64,000 bases of DNA, taken from Culex pipiens pallens (Eukaryota > Arthropoda > Insecta > Diptera > Culicidae). The stretch is taken from contig NC_068939.1 of assembly GCF_016801865.2 (NCBI RefSeq), positions 59,464,269 through 59,528,268 on the forward strand. The letters run 5' to 3'. The notes under the pieces are model-generated. The model did not search any database, was not told the origin of the DNA, and saw nothing but the letters and a program-made list of their open reading frames with translations. A program made the translations under genes and the position numbers. How positions within the stretch are numbered: position 1 is the stretch's first letter; the number at the start of each line of letters is the position of its first letter. This document shows positions 35,417-45,850 of the stretch, in pieces.

Positions 35417-35642
35417 GGATAAAGCACGCGACACTCTCTATGTTAAGATTTTGTACTGTACTGTTATGAGCTATTTTTTTTATTGTTCTGGATACACGCA
35501 GCTTCTCTCTTGGTTATGTTGGATAATGTGCTCGTTGAAATTTGAAAAAGTGTGGTCGCCAAGTTACCTACTTGTAAAGGGACGTTTGGATGAAATTTAT
35601 AAGAGGACATTGTTTGTAACATGCGCATCAAACAAAAATAAA
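35417..35642 (+). other. Probable 3' UTR and poly(A) signal of the proximal isoform
   Basis: Non-coding sequence after the stop. An AATAAA hexamer is present at 35637-35642, about 220 bases downstream. From 35643 to 35966 nothing else is recognised. Confidence 0.5.
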
Positions 35643-35978
35643 AAAAGTTACATCAAATGTTTTGGGGCCACAATGTTTAATTTCAATCAAATCACGTTAA
35701 AAATACCTTTTTATCATTTAATACCCCATTCGCATGGGCGAGTTATAACCGTTTTTAAAACCTCAACTGTCAAAGTTGTAAAAATTAAAACCTTGTTTAC
35801 ATTTTAAAACCGGCTATAAGTAGCCCAGGCTTTTCATATGATGGAGTTGTATGGCACTCATGATAAACTTGCTTGATTCGAATCCCAAGTAGACGGGAGT
35901 ATCATCTAGTAATCCAATCATAAAATTTACCTTTTTTGACATTTGGGGTCATCCATTTGCCCACAGCAAAATATTCTA

Positions 35979-36379
35979 AAATCAAATCAAACCATCCACA
36001 TTAACGACCCCCGGGTCTTTTGTGGTCTCTATTGCAAGTTTCTGCTCGAACCTAGGAGTCCGAAGGCTTGAATGGAGAGAGCACCCAAACCTCTTTCTAC
36101 TCCAAGGAACCTTCCACCCTAGTGTTTGAACTGACGACCTTTGGATTGCGAGTCCAACCGCCGCCAGCGATTCCACCGGAGCAGGCTTGGTTTGGTGTGT
36201 TGTTTGTACTTATGGCATGGAGACGACTCCTACACCTGGAATGACTTAACGGCCTAACAACCAAGGCCGGGACCGACATTTTACTTCTCATCCGATGGAA
36301 GGTTGGAGCAGATGGGAATCGAACCCAGAATCATCCGCTTACAAAGCGGACAGCGTAACCATTCGGCCACGCACTGCCA
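35979..36379 (-). mobile_element. Composite SINE with two tRNA-like modules
   Basis: CAAAATATTCTA is found at 35967-35978 and at 36380-36391, a 12-bp target duplication. Read on the minus strand, the 401-bp insert starts with a tRNA-like module (36379-36300). This has an A-box-like GTGGCCGAATGG, an anticodon-like stem-loop with TGT in the loop and a B-box GGTTCGATTCC. A spacer follows, then a second tRNA-like module (about 36172-36115) with TGGACTCGCAATCCA and GTCAGTTCAAAC. The tail is TTTGATTTGATTT. Because of the SINE context the modules should not be annotated as tRNA genes. It is reminiscent of the two-module Twin SINEs described from Culex; that link is inference. Confidence 0.82.
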
Positions 36380-36538
36380 CAAAATATTCTAGCATTATTC
36401 TAAAAATGGTAAATATTATGCTTGATTGTTGTTATTTCGATAGGCTTTTCTTGGTAAAATAACAGATTCCTATAAATATGAAAAAAAATTGCCTTATTTT
36501 CACATTGATCGCTAACTAAAATTTTGATCTCGCCATCG

Positions 36539-36779
36539 AAAAACGAAGTTGACTTTATAGCTGGCCATCATTGCTAGTACCAACCACTAGTGTCTTCCTT
36601 TTAACTACAAGGACTTCGCCGCCCTGGGCTTCTAAGTGTATGAAAGTATGGCACGGAGCGACGGCGCCGAATACCCATATTTACACAAAGAATTTTAGAG
36701 CGCCCGCCGCGGGATTCGAACCAGCGACCTCTGGATTGTGAGTCCAGTGCGCGGCCCGATTGATCCACACGGGCGGGAC
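36539..36779 (-). mobile_element. tRNA-headed SINE with 12-bp target duplication
   Basis: ATCTCGCCATCG occurs at 36527-36538 and again at 36780-36791. Read on the minus strand, the 241-bp insert opens with a tRNA-like head (about 36776-36700). It contains GTGTGGATCAATCGGG, an anticodon arm CTGGACTCACAATCCAG (CAC in the loop) and a B-box GGTTCGAATCC. It ends in a T-run. The acceptor stem pairs only partly, so it is a SINE rather than a working tRNA-Val gene. Confidence 0.78.
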
Positions 36780-36791
36780 ATCTCGCCATCG

Positions 36792-39649
36792 TGTTCCTCA
36801 GAAAATCTTAGGATTTCCAATTTTGATCAATGTTTTATTTTTAGTTCACGAGATGTTAAATTTTTAATTTTCATTTCAATAAAGGACTGCGTCAATAGAT
36901 TTTCCATCGAGTTTTCTTAAAAATAAGTCTTGGATAATATACTACGATTTGTGGTTCTATATTTATTGTAGGTTAAAAATTGAGCTTTTACACAACTTTC
37001 ACGAAAAAAAAAAGCTTTGGGGTGGTCTGATTTGGATGAAAATCGACATTCTTGTTTGTTTTTATTTAAATTTTACACTTTTTCTGTAAGACTGAAGTGG
37101 AATGACCCATAACTAAAATCGTTGCAAATATATTTTCAGATCATTTTTTGTTAAAAAAAAACTAAATTAGAGTTTTTTTGGACCACTCGACTCAGTTCAA
37201 GGTTTTTTTTAGAATATGTGTTTTTTCTTAACACTTGAAATTGTTTATAAAATCAAAACTTAGCCAAACAAATCACAAAAAAAGTATGTAATACAACTTT
37301 GTTGATAGTGGAAATCTTCATTTTTTAATCTTACCCAAATTATGTCAAAAGGATTAAAAAAGCAAACGAAACATAATTTCAATTCAAGCCGTTGAACCCC
37401 CATCCCTTTCATCACAACTCAGCACTACTCTAGACAGAGTGCATACAAGTTTAATCATCAAATTATTGCCTTGGCCAGCCACTATTTACCACCCTCGCGC
37501 CTAGACCTCCGCTGAAGCACAATTTCCGCGGGCGCGCGAGGATGGCAAATAGCAATTTCTCCGAACTTGCAGTGTAGGCTGTTTGGCCCAAGTTCATTAC
37601 ACTTTACAGTGCTCTGTCTGCGGTTGTTGTGACATTTACAGGCTTTTATGGGCGGGACTGATTGATTCATGAGAATGCCACTTGGCGGAAAATGGTTCTC
37701 ACAAGTGAACATGATATAGCCTCTGATATGGAAAAGTGTGTTGGATATTCATTGATTTTTTTTTTGCTTTTCTTGCACTCCATTATTTATTCCAATTTAG
37801 AAGTATAAATTGGAACTAAATACAGAAAATATTAAAAAATAGCTGAGCATTAACGTCTAGTTCCATAACTAGATTGTTGTTTGCCTGAATTTTCCAGAAA
37901 ATTTACAAGCGGATATATTACTGAATTTAACAATAAAACCACTTCCTGAAGAAATAACTTGCTCCGCTAAGCAATTGAAAAGTTCTTATATTAAATCTTT
38001 GAGCTGATTAATATAAAAGGTGGTCCTTCTACAATACAGAAATATGATATCAATATGTAATTGATCTCATACTTCTATTATTTGGCGATTTTTAAATAGT
38101 TGTATTCTTTGAAGATTTATTATTCATGCTCTTGAAACTCTACAAAAAGATTTTTTTTCTTAACAAACTTAAAACTTTCTTTAACTTTCTAAAAACAAAG
38201 ATATCCCAAACTGCCTCCGGTCACGCGAAAAAAAAACTGTACCAAATTCAGCTTGAGAAAGTAAACTTTTGAACCACTCTAGGGCCTACAAAAAACGCCC
38301 CGTTTCCCAAGAGTGAAAATTGAATTTCGTGCTGATAGCACGGCCGGCCGGCCAAACCGCCATAAATATTGCATGTCCGCGGCGGAAAAGAGGCTTTTTC
38401 CGCGCTCCTTCTCCTCTATAATTTGTGGCTTCGCGCGAACGCTCGCTGCGTTCGTGTGGAAAACGATATCCGATTTTAGAAACATTTTCGCGATGAGTGG
38501 GTGGTTGGAAGGGGTAGGTGGATGGACAGTTCAGACACACACACGCAGGCATGAATGTTTAATTGAATGCATGTTTCAATTTGCGGGAAATTATTTGATG
38601 TGGTTGTAAGCGGGAAAGGGGAAGCGTGTGGAATTTGGAAAATTAATGTCACTATTTTGCTGTCTAGTGGTAGAGAAAACGCGATAAAGGGAAGGATGAT
38701 TGCATCTTGAGTGTGTTTGGTGGAAAAATAGCTTTTTTAATATGATTTCTGATAGTTTACTCAATATTTTTTTCATTACTTGGTAACTCTCTAGAATTTC
38801 GCTTATTTTTTCAAGATTTTTATTTTTTTATTGTTTGATTCGAATGAAATTTTGTCCATGTCCCTATGTTAAAAGCAGACATTTTGCATCATTAGTTATT
38901 CCATTCGCGCTCCATCATTTATTATTAATAATTTTTATCACTAAAAGTTTAATTTCCAAAACAAATATTTTTGAATATCCGATATTTTAATATGGGTTTA
39001 TGTTGGTGCAAAATCTGGTAACGGAGCCATGATCTTTTGGAAAAATGAGATTTTGAAAAAAAAAAAACTTAAATGCTGATGTAAAAGTAAATTTGCAATT
39101 GCAGTTTTTGATTAAGAATTTCTACAAATTTCTCAACACAGTTTTTGATAAAGTGCATCGTTTTTAAGTTGGTTAGTTCAAGTTTTTTTTTTTAAATTTA
39201 AACATACTTCACGAAGAAAAATGCACCCCTGCAAAAATATTTTCGAAAGGTTTAGAAAATTTCATATTTTTTTTCCTTCGTTGACTTTGTTGAAAAGACT
39301 GATGGTTGCCAAAGCCTATTAAAGTTAAAATTTTGTGAAATATGAGATTTTTTTTTCTAAAGTCATCTAATTAGCGCTCTCACAGCGCAGCTCACAATAT
39401 CTCGGAAAATAATGATTTTTAATGTTAAAAAAATGGAACTTGTCTGAAATTGTATCCCCTTTTAATTTATACAGTTTCAAAATTATATAATCAAGAATAT
39501 CTTTTTAATTGGCTTATAAACAATAATTTTTGACATTTATGCTGAACTAATTTTGATATTTCGAACATTTTTTTCAGCTTTTCCTTCATTAAGTAATTTT
39601 TAATTGCAACAAACTAAACATTTTCCAAAAAACACCATGGTATGCTTAT
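36792..39649. other. AT-rich region, no gene recognised
   Basis: It contains fragments of a dispersed repeat at about 36880-37120 (shared with 51430-51745 through GCTTTGGGGTGGTC / GATTTGGATG-type phrases) and of the foldback family at about 38870-39300. A GC-richer patch at 37480-37700 and 38270-38620 has open frames on both strands but no family resemblance. It lies in the intron of the distal NKAIN isoform. Confidence 0.5.
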
Positions 39650-40644
39650 TAGGGTGGGTACGGATTTTGAAATGTTCTCAGATCATGTTCTGGTGTGGTT
39701 CCCCTTGTATGGCATACCCATAGGGACTCTCACGCCAAATTTCAGCTCATTTGGTTGAAAACTGGCTTGTCTCAAGCGTGTTCAAGTTTACATAGAAATT
39801 ACTATGGGAAATTTTGAATTATCGTTCATTCGCTCCTACAGGCCTGGGGAAATCATGTAGAAACTTCTAGGATGGCCAGAAATGAGCGGAATCGTCTGGA
39901 GAGCAACTTTCCCTAAGAGACCAGGTCGATTCGTTCAACCCCCATCGAGCTCAACGGCAATACATCCGGGGTTTTCGGAACCAACCGTTTTGCCCAGAAA
40001 AGCATCGAATTTTCCTTAGCATGCTATGAATGCTTGATGAACACCGCGACGCCACATGTCAAACAGTTACCACGTGATTGTAAAATTTGCTCCATAACAT
40101 TTTTTTTTTCTTATTTGGAGGTTTAGAATACAGCTAAATAGTATCAGGATCACCATAAATGATAGTTCTATAGTTCAAAAAGTAATAAAAAGTAATTTTT
40201 TATAGGCGATGCTAGTCCACGTGGTAGCTGTTTGACATGTGGCGTCGCGGTGTTCATCAAGCATTTATAGCATGCTAGGGAAAATTTTATGCTTTTCTGG
40301 GGAAAACGATTGGTTCCGAAAACCCCGGATGTATTGCCGTTGAGCTCGATGGGGGTTGAACGAATCGACCTGGTCTCTTAGGGAGAGTTGTTCTCCAGAC
40401 GATTCTGCTCATTTCTGGCCATCCTAGAAGTTTCTACATGTTTTCCCCAGGTCTGTAGGAGCGAATGAACGATAATTCAAAATTTCCCATAGTAATTTCC
40501 ATGTAAACTTGAACCCGCTTGAGACAAGCCAGTTTTCAACCAAATGAGCTGAAATTTGGCGTGAGAGTCCCTATGGGTATGCCATACAAGGGGAACCACA
40601 CCAGAACTTGATCTGAGCACTTTTCAAAATCCGTACCCACCCTA
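39650..40644. mobile_element. 995-bp foldback element, hAT-type, 8-bp target duplication
   Basis: The element begins TAGGGTGGGTACGGATTTTG and ends CAAAATCCGTACCCACCCTA. The arms, roughly 39650-40075 and 40215-40644, are reverse complements of each other for more than 400 bp with few mismatches. They enclose a spacer of about 140 bp. ATGCTTAT is present exactly on both sides (39642-39649 and 40645-40652). The 8-bp duplication and TAGGG start fit hAT. No transposase frame exists. It sits inside the intron between the two alternative NKAIN terminal exons. Confidence 0.92.
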
Positions 40645-40779
40645 ATGCTTATAACCTGAAAACGGTGCACTTAATCATAAAATGTGTGAATTATTTTTGA
40701 AATTTGTTCGGCAAAATTTAGTTTTTTTTCTTTCAATAATCACATATGTTTTTTTTACGTGTACAGATTATTTCCTAAA

Positions 40780-41000
40780 AGTTTCCATTTATAACCGTCA
40801 ACTTTGCCGAAGACACCAAATCGTTTGGAAAATCCCTTCTCAAGATACAGATTTTCGAATATTCGAATGCTTAATTTGTATGACCAGCCCTCATAATTGT
40901 ATGAAGCGTTGTATGAAAAAAAAAGAAGCTAATGATGTAAAATCGCTTCTTTGGATGCTGGAAATGGACAAAGTTTTATTCGAATAAAAAATAGTCGATG
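40780..41000. repeat. Fragment of the GAGCAATTCTCT foldback family
   Basis: The phrases CAACTTTGCCGAAGACACCA and AAGCTAATGATGTAAAATCG match the right arm of the element at 27567-30183. No ends are preserved. Confidence 0.55.
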
Positions 41001-41296
41001 TGCGGAAACGAGAATTACTTGACTAGTAATTTGCTATCAATCAGTTTGAATCGGAAAATGGAGAGCATTTTTGGATTCATTGGGGAATTTTTCATTATGA
41101 TTAGTTTCTAAATTATTTATATTAAGTATTTTTGACACCGAACTCAAAAATATCTTTAATTCGTTGGCATATTCAGTAAAAATAAAGATTCTTAGTAATT
41201 GAGGAATATTTTTCTTATGAGTTCTCAGAAAATATGTAACTTTTTATTTACTTTACCACAAATTTATATGGTGTTAAAAAAAAGTTATATACTTAA

Positions 41297-41995
41297 GAGG
41301 TTACATACATGTAAATCGGTAAAAATGGTAGAGGTCGGTTTGAGCACACAGTTAATTTTTTTTCAAAATCTGTTTTCAGGGCATTAAAAGATACATTTTC
41401 ATCTATTAACAAAACAAATTTGAAGACATTTGGTTGTATCATTGCCGAGATATAGCTATTTGAAGTTAGCAGTTTTAGAAAACGGGTGCCACGATATCTC
41501 AACATTGCTTCGACCAAATCGGCTCAAAATTTTGGTGAAGACTCATTAAACCGGTCGCGTGTGCATGACGAAGGCCGAATTTCAAAAAGTTTATTTTAAA
41601 AAAAGATAAAAATATTTTTCTGTTTTTCATATAAAAAATCGCCAGTTTTTGATTTTTGTATTTTTTGAAAATTCAAAATTTCAAAATCGGGCTTCGTCAT
41701 GCACACGGGATATGTCTTGGGAGTCTTCACCCAAAATTTCAGCCAATTTGGTCCATCCCATCTCGAGATATCGTGGCACCCGTAAATCAACTTGGTGTTC
41801 AGAGAAAAACGCTCAGAAAGTTAGACAGTTGGCTTTAAGCATGGCAAAATTCTGAGCTTAAATCGTCTCTAACTCAGTTAAATCATGAAATATCTTCATG
41901 AAACTTTCAGGAGTGATTGAAAATCATCTTTTAAGTGGATTTAATAAATTTTCTGTAATATGAAATTTTGTGATTTTCTACATGTATGTAACCCC
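41297..41995. mobile_element. TTAA-flanked inverted-repeat element
   Basis: TTAA precedes GAGGTTACATACATGTA at the left (41293-41296) and follows TACATGTATGTAACCCC at the right (41996-41999). The 17-bp ends are inverted with one mismatch. Inner segments are also mirrored: GGGTGCCACGATATCTC against GAGATATCGTGGCACCC. TTAA duplication is characteristic of piggyBac-type elements. It is 699 bp with no transposase. A truncated relative starts at 49660 (TTAAGGGGTTACATA). Confidence 0.8.
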
Positions 41996-42326
41996 TTAAT
42001 GAAACAAACATTTTATTTAAAAATCAATTGAAACATTTAAAGCTACCTTATTATTGGACCATTTGTCTAATCATTGTCACTCCGGTTAACAGTAATTACA
42101 AAAAATATAGATTTATAACATATTTTTTGCGTGTCGAGTCTGCACAAATGCATGAAATAACGATTGATATAAAATTGCTTCTTTTGATAAACACATCGAA
42201 CTTAAATGTTATTTAAATTCATGGTAATCCTAAGAGCTTTTCTAGGGTTTCAACTAGGATTTTTAGTGTAAAACTTTCAACAAATAAAAAAATGTTTTTA
42301 ATCTATCATCGATTTGATCGCAAATA

Positions 42327-43852
42327 AAAAAACGTTACTTAATCCACCTTTAGGTGGTTGGTGCCTTCTTCACATTCATAAAGTCAATACATTCAGTAAA
42401 AAATAGCAACATGTTTAACAAATCAACTTTATTACTCATTTCTTTTGATAGGGTTCACAGACCTTAAATATTTCTGGCTCATCGGCAAGGTCTGGTAAAA
42501 ACCTATTCAACGATAGTTCGCATGGATGATTCAGGCAATATTTCTATCACAATATCTGAAATCCAGCCTCCAAAAAGTGTATAAATAATACTTAAGTGCT
42601 AATAACTTTTGATAGGGTTGTCAGATCCTCGATGTGTTATGCTCATTTGAAAGGTCTTTCGATTATCTAACTAACGATGGGTCGTATGATGGACCCGGAC
42701 ATCATTTTTATTGAAAACACTGAAATCCTGCCTCCAAAAAGTGTATAAATAATACTTAAGTGCTAATAGATTTTGATAGGGTTGTCAGATCTTCAATGTT
42801 TTGGACTCATTGGAAAGTTCTTTTTAATACGTTTCTGAAAATGAATAACATGATAGGTTTTCTTGCAAAAACCACCCTTTTTACAATCTTCCGGACATTC
42901 GCCAAAATCGTTTTTTTAGCATACAGTCATCCCACATATTCGGAACACCCACAAATTCGGAACACTTAAGTGATAATTTGTCAATAGCATGCCAAATGCA
43001 TCTTTTCTGGCGACCTTACTATTTTTAGGACCTTTATTTGGACTTTTGCTATTTCACTAGTAAAAATAGTACTTCTAAAACAAAAAACTGCTTCTCAAGG
43101 TTATTTCATGCAAAGCAGTAAAACACTTGCTTCAAATGGCCTGTTCCATAATTGTGGGATGTTATTGTGCCTCCCACAATTGTGGAACACCTGAATTTAA
43201 CTGATATTTTTACAAAAAAAAAGTTAACAGACCATTCATAAAACATAACTATGCTTGAGTTTCGATGATTTCAGTGCGTGAAGTCATTATTTTGTAAAAA
43301 AAATGTACTCACGGAGAGAAACAAAGTTTGTTTACATCCGTAAGAAAAAGTGTTCCGAATTTGTGGATTTCAAGGGTCAAAGTTTTTCTTCAAAAACTTG
43401 TTATAAAAGTTAAAATTTGCAGTTGTTCGATACAGCATTCGAAAGATCGCAAGAAAAGCTTTCAAATGAAGGTAAAAGCGAATCATTAAGTTCAATTATC
43501 GATTTGATATGATTTTTTGAACATTGGCCGATCTGTAAACAGTTTCGAATATGAGGGATGACTGTAACTTTTGAAGTACTTAACTAAACTTGCTGATTCT
43601 AAATAGAGACCTATGGGACCCCAATACGGATCGAATGAGACTAATACGGTCAAAATCCGTTCATCCAGTCTGGAGATAATCGAGTGAAAATTTATTGTCC
43701 ACCCATCTACACACATCCACACAGACATCTGCTCAGAACATGATTCTGAGTCGATATATATACGTGAAGGTGGGTCTACTAGGTCAAACTAATAAGTTCA
43801 TTTTTCGAGTGTTTTTATAGCCTTTCCTCAGTAAGGTGAGGAAGGCAAAAAA
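42327..43852. mobile_element. GCCTTCCTCAC-ended DNA element, copy 2 (inverted), interrupted
   Basis: Reverse-complement copy of the element at 5441-7430. It opens with CGTTACTTAATCCACCTTTA and closes with CCTTACTGAGG-type sequence inverted (CCTCAGTAAGGTGAGGAAGG). It carries fewer 164-bp units than copy 1 and is interrupted at 42924-43564 by a TA-type MITE. It has no coding capacity. Confidence 0.8.
42924..43564. mobile_element. 641-bp TA-type MITE nested in another element
   Basis: It begins CAGTCATCCCACATATTCGG and ends TTCGAATATGAGGGATGACTG (shown from the other strand as CAGTCATCCCTCATATTCGA). TA stands on both sides. The uninterrupted sister copy near 5722-5733 has GCATAACTTTT (reverse strand) where this copy has GCATA, insert, then TAACTTTT. 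This directly shows a TA duplication on insertion. The interior repeats CACAAATTCGGAACACTT and its inverse. Confidence 0.88.
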
Positions 43853-44049
43853 AATCCCAAATTTTTAATCTGCACCTTAGATCAAATTTTCCACGAGAGA
43901 AGCGGTGTATCCATTTAGGCAAAAGAAAACTGAATACTTCTTCCAAAAACATGTTTGTTTTTTTGAATAGCAGAATAAATAATTCCTTATGTTCCTCACA
44001 TGTCAACGCAAACACTTCAATTGAGATGAAGAGAACTTTTTGGAACCTT

Positions 44050-45850
44050 TAATTTGCAATTATTTCGTAAAAAAAATGTTCCGAGGCTCAATTTATCTCT
44101 TCATTGCTCCGTTCATTTAAACTTTTAATATTTTTTTGAATTAAATATGTTGTGAAAACTCAAACCATGCTGCGATAGAGCAAGTAACTAACTGTAGCAA
44201 ATAGCAACGCGCGTAAGAATAGTTTATTTCCTGTAGTTAAATTTGAGATGTCCCGCCTCCTCTTAGTTGTACTGCGTATGTTGTGTAGTTTAAAACAGTT
44301 TAATTTTATCGCACCCTCTATAGTTAGTACTGTTATGCGTTAGTTAGTGATCCTAAGCCAAGTAGTTGAAAACTGTTTGATTAGTAGTGATACATCCTAT
44401 ATATATATTCGTTTATCCTTCTCGGCGAAGGTTATTCCCGTTCCACAAATTAATTATAGAACCCTTGAAAATACATATATTTATCGGCGATCGGCAACGT
44501 TGCGACGAAGAGGTGTGTAGATTTCAAAACCAAAGCTGCAAAAATCAAACGAATAGCATTAACTTTAAAAACAAATATACGATTATGCTGTTATTCCTGT
44601 GTTGTTAGACGAGAATCAAATTGGCGTACAAAACTGTGTCGGAAGTCGCGAAACTTCATCTATCTTTTGTAAAATAATATTTTAAAAACAACTGCCTCGA
44701 GATTAGGAGACATTTAAGCTCTGCGAAACGTAAACGCATTTAGTTTTAATTTACTGCAAATAAACACGACTTTTTGTTCCGTACAATTAAGACGATTCGT
44801 TATAGAGAAAAAAAGGAAAAGACAACGATGATGTTATGTAAGTTAAGTTTAGCCAATCGAGCTAGCAGCGGCAGCAGCAGCAGCAAGCGGAGATCATCGA
44901 CCTTAATGAAGCATAAGACGAGCATAAAAGCAACACAACAAAGTAAAAGAAAAGAAAAGAAAAAAACTAGACGCAAAATAAAGAGATCATTCATTTTAAT
45001 TCGTTTTTGAATACCAATACACGGCGCACGGTGTTGTGTTTCATTTCGATTTCCGTTTCCAAGTCATTGTGTGTTGTGTTGTGTTTGGTGTGTATTTTCA
45101 CTTTTCCACAAATCGTGTTCGCCGCGGGAAAATCGCCGATGAAGCGCTCGGGCGCGCGCCCGTCAATCCAACATTATGTTGATTAAATTCCAATCACAAA
45201 AAATAACTCAAAAAAAAGAGAGAGTTTCATCATTACACGTGTTTTAAACAAATTGGCTGTAATAACGTTGTAAATGGGTGTTTTCACGCTACTTCTCTTA
45301 ATAACACCAGACCACTTTAGACGTAACACAACACCCCCGGGGAGGATGCTTCAAGGTACTTACGGTAGTATTATTAAAAAAACTGTTTTGTTGAAACTAA
45401 CCCAAACCGTAAAATGTAAACTAACTAACACCGTATTCTATGTCTTTTGGTGTGGTTTCTTAGGACTAATCGAATCTATCATCTTGTTGGCCCACAAAAG
45501 CACACGCAAAAAAAATCTCAATTTCTCACACCAAAAAAAACGATCAAATCGCGAACTCCACATACTGCCCAAAAAGAGGATAAAAGTGTTTATCTCCAAG
45601 GTCCGATGGTTTGAAAAATAGAACCAAAATGTATGGTAGAAAGGATACGTGGGAGAATGTGCCGGGGGAAAAAAGGGTTTCGGAACACGAGAAACGAGTG
45701 CGCAGGCAAATTAATGCGTGGATGCTTGCAAGACCAAGGCATGATTCAGCATCAATATGGGATGGAATGGTGATGTACTTTTGTGAGTACGTGTCCGGTA
45801 GCAGTGAGATTGATGGATTCCTGCCACAATAAAATTGGGTTTGAGCTAGT
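44050..45850 (+). other. Unique, transposon-poor block, possibly a distal UTR or regulatory region
   Basis: Unlike its surroundings this 1.8-kb block contains none of the repeat families seen elsewhere. It has UTR-like composition with several AATAAA-type hexamers, for example in TACTGCAAATAAACACG near 44755-44763. It also has a short CAG run (about 44872-44887) and a GC-rich segment near 45120-45170. No conserved reading frame was recognised, and it lies between the two alternative NKAIN terminal exons. Confidence 0.4.

Noticed and set aside
36305..36378. tRNA-Thr(TGT)-like gene on the minus strand
   Set aside because: A and B boxes and the anticodon arm are present, but the acceptor stem does not pair. 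The segment is the head of a retroposed unit with a target duplication, so it is a SINE module.
36700..36776. tRNA-Val(CAC)-like gene on the minus strand
   Set aside because: Same reasoning: incomplete acceptor stem and enclosed in a 12-bp duplication.
44774..45010. K/R/S-rich 78-residue frame with a CAG run
   Set aside because: Composition reflects A-rich sequence; no start context or conservation could be argued.
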